A stretch of 64,000 nucleotides of DNA from Acanthopleuribacter pedis (GTDB lineage: Bacteria > Acidobacteriota > Holophagae > Acanthopleuribacterales > Acanthopleuribacteraceae), in contig NZ_JAFREP010000007.1 in NCBI RefSeq assembly GCF_017377855.1, positions 310,001 to 374,000 of the forward strand, in the 5' to 3' direction. The translations under genes were made by a program, and so were the position numbers. This document shows, in pieces, positions 59,859 to 64,000 of the stretch (position 1 is its first letter; every line of letters starts with the position of its first letter). The notes under the pieces are model-generated. The model did not search any database. It had not been told where the DNA came from and saw nothing but the letters and a program-made list of their open reading frames with translations.

Positions 59859-60065
59859 GACCGAGCAAGATTTTCGCGTTATATAACTACCTGTAAATAG
59901 AGGGTTCCGCGAGAATTGATGATAAAGTAATTTCTTAGCGCTACCAATAACTGGTAGAGTATAAAAGTTATCTTTGCTTTAGGTCTTGGTTTAATGGGAT
60001 AACCTTATTTTGCGTTTTTGCGTCGCTGCCCTGTTCTTGACCGCGTTGTGCTCCTGGAGGTGGTC

Positions 60066-61166
60066 GTGCACGTTGAATACGCTGTTTTGTCTTTGAATCT
60101 CGAGGACACCTTTGCCATTTCGCGTTGGCATTACGAAACCCGTGAGAATCTGGTTCTGCGTATTCGCCACCAGGGTGTGGTCGGTTACGGGGAAGCCGCA
60201 CCCAATCGACGTTACGGCGAATCGTTACAATCGGCACAGCAAGCCTTGCCGATTTTGTCAAAAACTCTGGGGGACCGCCCTGAGCATTTTTACCATCGCC
60301 TCGAATTGATGCAGCATTGTTTGGCTGGGCAAGGCGCGGTGAAAGCCGCCCTGGACATGGCGCTTTTTGATTGGTTGGGCAAAACCTTGTCGCTACCGGT
60401 GCATCGCTATTTTGGTTTCGATCCCGCCATGGTGCCCGCCACCAGCTTCACCCTCGGTATTGCCGAGCCGGACAAAATCCAAGAAAAAGCACGCAAAGGT
60501 TCCGAATTTCCCTTTCTAAAAATCAAATTATCCGGTGAAGTTGAAAAAGACCGTGAGATGGTCCGGGCCCTGCGCCAAGTGACCCAACAACCGCTTTTGG
60601 TCGATGTGAACGAGGCGTGGAACGACCCCAAGTCGGCTTTAAACGAAATATATTGGCTGGCCGATCAGGGGGTCATGTTGATCGAACAGCCGATGCCGTC
60701 CGCATCCTTTGAGGATTTGGTTTGGTTAAAGCCACGCTCCCCGCTGCCGCTTTTTGCGGACGAATCACTCACCGAGCCTCGCGATGTGGTACGGCTCGCC
60801 GAGGCCTTTCACGGGATCAATGTCAAAATCATGAAAGTGGGCGGTCTCGCCGAGGCCAGGCGCGCACTGGAAACCGCGCGCCTGCTCGGCATGCAAACCA
60901 TGTTGGGATGTATGATCGAATCCGGGCTCGGTATTGCCGCCGCGGCACAACTGGCGCCCATGGTGGATTGGACCGATTTGGACGGGAACCTCTTATTGGC
61001 CGAGGATCCCTGTGAGGGGCTTGTGCTTAAAAACAGCCAGATCCAACTTTCCGATCAACCGGGTCTCGGCGTTTCGCTTAAGCCGGAAATTTTGGAAAAC
61101 CTGGAATGGCGCGCGCTCAATGGGACCACCGAGGGTGATGCACGGCCCATTGCCACCATCGGGTAA
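60066..61166 (+). CDS. dipeptide epimerase (enolase superfamily)
   Basis: A 366-residue enolase-superfamily enzyme most like L-Ala-D/L-Glu epimerases. Catalytic and metal-binding groups: KIKLSG (first Lys pair), VDVNEAW (Asp), LIEQPM (Glu), FADESLTEP (Asp) and VKIMKVGG (second Lys). A GTG start at 60066 is preferred because GGAGG lies 5 bases upstream and the first residues (VHVEYAVLSLNLEDTF) match the family; the upstream frame to 60018 does not. It probably acts in murein-peptide or dipeptide metabolism. Isolated, with no peptidase next to it. Confidence 0.87.
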   Translation: MHVEYAVLSLNLEDTFAISRWHYETRENLVLRIRHQGVVGYGEAAPNRRYGESLQSAQQALPILSKTLGDRPEHFYHRLELMQHCLAGQGAVKAALDMALFDWLGKTLSLPVHRYFGFDPAMVPATSFTLGIAEPDKIQEKARKGSEFPFLKIKLSGEVEKDREMVRALRQVTQQPLLVDVNEAWNDPKSALNEIYWLADQGVMLIEQPMPSASFEDLVWLKPRSPLPLFADESLTEPRDVVRLAEAFHGINVKIMKVGGLAEARRALETARLLGMQTMLGCMIESGLGIAAAAQLAPMVDWTDLDGNLLLAEDPCEGLVLKNSQIQLSDQPGLGVSLKPEILENLEWRALNGTTEGDARPIATIG

Positions 61167-61513
61167 GCAACCCAGGCGACCCTGTAAGGATGCAACTGGA
61201 TAGGGCATTTCGTTTTCATCAATCGAGATAGCGATCCTGATGGGTGGTGGCGGTCACGAGGTCTCAGGGGGAAGTTCTCCCCAAGCAAATCCGCGCTTGT
61301 GTCGAAGAGAAACGGCGCCGCGCGTCATGCAATGGTTCCGCTTGGAAAATAACCAAGATAGCCGGCAATTGCGCAAGTAAGTCTTGCCGCGCTTTGGCAA
61401 AAAATCGCTCTTTCGGTGCCCTCCTCGGTGCAAAAGGGTTTCATTTGCGTTACAATAGGCGTCATAAATGAATGACGATTCAGAAACGCCATACCCTTGA
61501 AAGGAGCTTTTGT
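61167..61513. other. leader of the acyl-CoA dehydrogenase gene
   Basis: No gene. TACAAT at 61451-61456 could be a -10 box, giving a transcript that starts about 50 bases before the ATG; no convincing -35 is seen. The dehydrogenase frame is open back to 61472 but that ATG has no ribosome site. Confidence 0.45.
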
Positions 61514-63286
61514 ATGACCCACTACAACATTGACGAACGCGACATCTTGTTCAATGTAAAAGAATTCCCCGGCCTAGCCCATTTAGAAAATACCGAAGGT
61601 TTTGAAGATACTTCCGAGGAGACCTTTGATCTGCTTTGGGATCAGGCCAAGAAATTTGCGGTTGAGCGTCTTTCCGCTTTGTTTGCCGTGGGTGACCGCG
61701 AGGGGTGCACCCTGGTAGACGGCAAGGTCCAGACCCCGACGGGTTTTGACGAATTGTGGGCGCAATACAAAGAGCTGGGTGTCGTTGGTATCACCGCCGA
61801 TTCCGAGTACGGTGGCGCGAATTTGCCCCACCTTTTTTCGATTCCCGTTGCCGAGTTGGAGTGCGGTGCCAACGTTGCGTTTTCCATGTTGCCGTTGCTC
61901 ACCCGGGGTTCCGCACGTTTGATCGAAAGTTTTGGAACCACCGAGCTCAAAGAGTTTTACCTTGAGAAAATGTATTCCGGCGATTGGTCGGGGACCATGT
62001 GCTTGACCGAGCCTGGCGCGGGTTCCGATGTGGGCGCGGGTCTGACCAAGGCCGTTCCCGACGGCGATGCCTACAAAATTACCGGTACCAAGATTTTTAT
62101 CACTTGGGGCGACCACGATCTGACCGAGAACATCATTCACCTGGTCCTCGCACGCACGCCCGATGCGCCCAAGGGCAGCAAAGGTCTTTCGTTGTTTGTT
62201 GTTCCCAAAAAGATCTACGACGGCGACGATAACTTCGTCCGCGAGAACGCCGTTTCTTGCAGCAACATTGAGCACAAGATGGGTATTAAAGCCTCGCCGA
62301 CCTGTGTCATCAATTTTGACGAATCCACGGGTTGGTTGGTCGGTCAGCCGAACCAGGGCATGGCGCAAATGTTCCAGATGATGAACGATGCGCGTCTGGA
62401 AGTGGGCTTGCAAGGCTCCGCCCAGGCCTCCGCCGCCTACCGTTCCGCTTTGGCTTATGCCCAAGAGCGTGTTCAAGGTGTGCGCAAGGATGCGTCCGGT
62501 GTGCATGCCGCCAAAATCATCGAGCACCCCGATGTGCGTCGCATGATGTTGCGTATGCGTGCCTTGTCCGAGGCTTCTCGCGCCATGGTGTATTCCCAGG
62601 CGCTTTACACCGATTTGTCCCACAAAGGTAAAAACGATGTGGAGAAATACAGCGCCTTGTGCGAACTCATGACCCCGATTTGCAAAAGCTACGGTTCCGA
62701 CCAAGGGTTCCGCGTTGCCGAAATGGCGATCCAGACCTATGGCGGTTACGGCTTCTGTCAAGAATATCCGGTTGAGCAGTACATGCGTGATCTCAAAATT
62801 GCCTCCCTTTACGAGGGCACCAACGGCATTCAAGCCTTGGACTTGGTGTTCCGCAAGATTTTGAGCAACCAAGGTGCGTACCTCAAATACTGGCTCGCCG
62901 ACGTCGCCGCTTTGGTTGGTAAGTTGAAAGGTACCAAACTCGAAGGTTTGGCCGATTTGGTCGGGGCCGGTGCGCAAACCGTTGCCCAAACCGCGAAAAC
63001 CTTTGGTGGTTGGATGATGAGCGGCAAGGCCGACGCAATTCAGTACCGCGCGACCGAGTTCCAAGAAAGTTTCGGGCACATCATGGCCGGCTACTTCTTG
63101 CTCGCGCAAGCGGGTTACGCGCAAGACAAATTAGCGGGTGAAGTGAGCACCGCGGACAAGGTCTTTTACGAGCAGAAGTTGGTCACCGCGAACTACTTCA
63201 TCCGCGACATTATGGTCCAAGCGCAAGCCTCCTTGAGCCACTACGAGCTGGTCGAATTTCCCGGCGGCGACGCCGTTTTCGTTTAA
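61514..63286 (+). CDS. acyl-CoA dehydrogenase, long C-terminal type
   Basis: A 590-residue FAD flavoenzyme that introduces the alpha-beta double bond in acyl-CoA. FAD-binding TEPGAGSDVGAGLTKAV, the substrate-binding GTKIFITWGDHDL, and the catalytic Glu in LYEGTNGIQALDLVFRK are visible. It belongs to the longer (about 590-residue) class with an extra C-terminal helical domain (from about 470). ATG 61514 follows AAGGAG. A single transcription unit: strong terminator just after it. Confidence 0.95.
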   Translation: MTHYNIDERDILFNVKEFPGLAHLENTEGFEDTSEETFDLLWDQAKKFAVERLSALFAVGDREGCTLVDGKVQTPTGFDELWAQYKELGVVGITADSEYGGANLPHLFSIPVAELECGANVAFSMLPLLTRGSARLIESFGTTELKEFYLEKMYSGDWSGTMCLTEPGAGSDVGAGLTKAVPDGDAYKITGTKIFITWGDHDLTENIIHLVLARTPDAPKGSKGLSLFVVPKKIYDGDDNFVRENAVSCSNIEHKMGIKASPTCVINFDESTGWLVGQPNQGMAQMFQMMNDARLEVGLQGSAQASAAYRSALAYAQERVQGVRKDASGVHAAKIIEHPDVRRMMLRMRALSEASRAMVYSQALYTDLSHKGKNDVEKYSALCELMTPICKSYGSDQGFRVAEMAIQTYGGYGFCQEYPVEQYMRDLKIASLYEGTNGIQALDLVFRKILSNQGAYLKYWLADVAALVGKLKGTKLEGLADLVGAGAQTVAQTAKTFGGWMMSGKADAIQYRATEFQESFGHIMAGYFLLAQAGYAQDKLAGEVSTADKVFYEQKLVTANYFIRDIMVQAQASLSHYELVEFPGGDAVFV

Positions 63287-63319
63287 TCCAAAAAGGCTTG
63301 GCACCCTAAAAAAGAAAAA

Positions 63320-63353
63320 CCCCGGCAGATCGAATGATCTGCCGGGGTTTTTT
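63320..63353. terminator. bidirectional intrinsic terminator
   Basis: CCCCGGCAGATC (63320-63331) pairs perfectly with GATCTGCCGGGG (63336-63347) over a 4-base GAAT loop. T tract on the plus side (TTTTTTA), A tract on the left gives the T tract for the minus-strand PPC-domain gene. It can serve both converging genes. Confidence 0.92.
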
Positions 63354-63402
63354 ATTTACCCAAAAGGCCGCCCCGCTAAGGGGGCGACCGGTGGGGGCGT
63401 CT

Positions 63403-64000
63403 TTAGCGGCCGAACTGAATGGTGAAATCACCCGGTTGGTCGCGGTTGTACGCACGGACTTTGACGAAGTAGGTGCCGGCTTCAAGACGGCGGGTGATCG
63501 CGGAGGCGTAACCGCCCGCGGGTTTGTCGTCGTTCTCGATAAGTGCCGGGGCGTTCGGGTTGTCGTGGAGCGACAGGACCGTGTCCTTGAGGCTGCCCAG
63601 GAAGGTTTCGACCTTGTAGGTGCCTGCCTCGCGAATCTCGATCATGAACCACGCCTCGCGTTGTTCCGCGCTAACGGAACCGGTGGTGGGTGCCGCGTCC
63701 TGTTCGAGCAGTGGGTAGTCAGGTGTGCCGTTGCAGCCGTCGCAGGCGACCGTCAGGCTGAAGGTGCCTGCCTGAGAACTGTCGTAGCCGGCAACACGGG
63801 CGAAATAGGTACCCGGCGTCAGTTGCTGCCGGATTTCAGAGTAGTAGGTGTCGTTGGCGTCGTCGTTGAAGGCCAGGCGACGATCGTTGGGGTTTGCGAA
63901 CAGTTCGAGGGTCGTGTCGGTGACCTCGCCACCTGCCGTGGTTAAGCGGTATGCAGCGCTTTCGGTCACGTTAAAGCGGAACCACACCTCGCCGCCCGCG
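63403..64000 (-). CDS. C-terminal part of a secreted protein with PPC domains
   Basis: Partial; the N-terminus lies beyond the right edge. The visible 199 or so residues contain two bacterial pre-peptidase C-terminal (PPC)-like domains of about 90 residues: a TAGGEVTDTTLELFANPNDR unit and a GSLKDTVLSLHDNPNAPAL unit, each ending with a beta strand such as LTPGTYFARVAGYDSSQAG or RRLEAGTYFVKVRAYNRDQPG. A CDGCN linker lies between. PPC domains cap secreted metalloproteases and other extracellular enzymes. Convergent with the acyl-CoA dehydrogenase gene. Confidence 0.85.
   Translation of the reverse strand, partial: AGGEVWFRFNVTESAAYRLTTAGGEVTDTTLELFANPNDRRLAFNDDANDTYYSEIRQQLTPGTYFARVAGYDSSQAGTFSLTVACDGCNGTPDYPLLEQDAAPTTGSVSAEQREAWFMIEIREAGTYKVETFLGSLKDTVLSLHDNPNAPALIENDDKPAGGYASAITRRLEAGTYFVKVRAYNRDQPGDFTIQFGR

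Noticed and set aside
1..64000. tRNA, rRNA and full insertion sequences
   Set aside because: I looked for T-loop and acceptor patterns and for transposase genes with terminal repeats; only the Rpn-type gene and palindromic repeats were found.

Overview
The window (moderately GC-rich, double-stranded chromosomal DNA, no rRNA, tRNA or CRISPR seen) looks like part of a Gram-negative heterotroph's chromosome. Exported proteins with signal peptides, an exported 1,100-residue BNR/sortilin-type propeller, a periplasmic-propeller hybrid sensor kinase, a regulatory PTS without a permease and an aryl-polyene-like gene set would fit a marine Acidobacteriota (Holophagae-like) or a similar deep-branching Gram-negative lineage. 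That placement is inference only; no rRNA or marker gene here settles it.

Layout. 0.2-5.4 kb (minus): tyrosine catabolism: an Lrp/AsnC regulator with a clear promoter, 4-hydroxyphenylpyruvate dioxygenase, homogentisate dioxygenase, then, past a terminator, an acetoacetyl-CoA-synthetase-like ligase. 5.8-14 kb: a partial aryl-polyene/flexirubin-like set: an AMP-ligase fused to an ApeI-like dehydratase, an alpha/beta hydrolase, an acyltransferase, a MIO ammonia-lyase, a thioesterase, a ketoreductase and a ketosynthase, with a lone receiver protein between. 14-17.8 kb: an Rpn/PD-(D/E)XK protein, a PGM1-like ATP-grasp peptide ligase and an unknown protein. 17.9-24 kb: divergent leucine genes, leuCDB (minus) and leuA (plus), each preceded by a leader peptide and a mutually exclusive terminator/antiterminator pair; this is the best-supported regulatory discovery in the window. 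24.4-29.4 kb: a possible PD-(D/E)XK protein, a receiver protein, palindrome-rich intergenic DNA, an acyltransferase/SDR pair and a small protein. 29.4-37 kb: a 33-bp minisatellite, then a three-gene MukFEB/MksFEB/JetABC-type SMC operon with no JetD nuclease and with Asn where the Walker B catalytic acid is expected.

37.5-46 kb: an exported propeller protein and a 1,613-residue hybrid sensor carrying two separate histidine-kinase modules around one receiver. 46-51.5 kb: a 186-bp imperfect palindrome, an exported methyltransferase-like protein, a MATE exporter, a prepilin-peptidase-like protein and a phosphodiesterase. 51.6-54.3 kb: EIIA(Man)-HPr-EI phosphorelay. 54.6-64 kb: an FAD oxidoreductase, an exported propeller, YbeY and a CBS-domain CorC/HlyC protein, a dipeptide epimerase, a long acyl-CoA dehydrogenase and the C-terminal end of a secreted protein with PPC domains that continues past the right edge.

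How genes work together: HPPD and HmgA carry tyrosine-derived carbon toward acetoacetate, while the nearby ammonia-lyase could divert an aromatic amino acid into an aryl starter for the polyene-type enzymes. The leucine genes form one pathway regulated by translation of leader peptides. EIIA, HPr and EI form a phosphorelay that probably regulates rather than transports. The SMC-kleisin-KITE genes should form one DNA-loop-extruding complex. Palindromic and tandem repeats are concentrated in gaps at 25.9-26.7, 29.4-30.1 and 46.4-48.0 kb.
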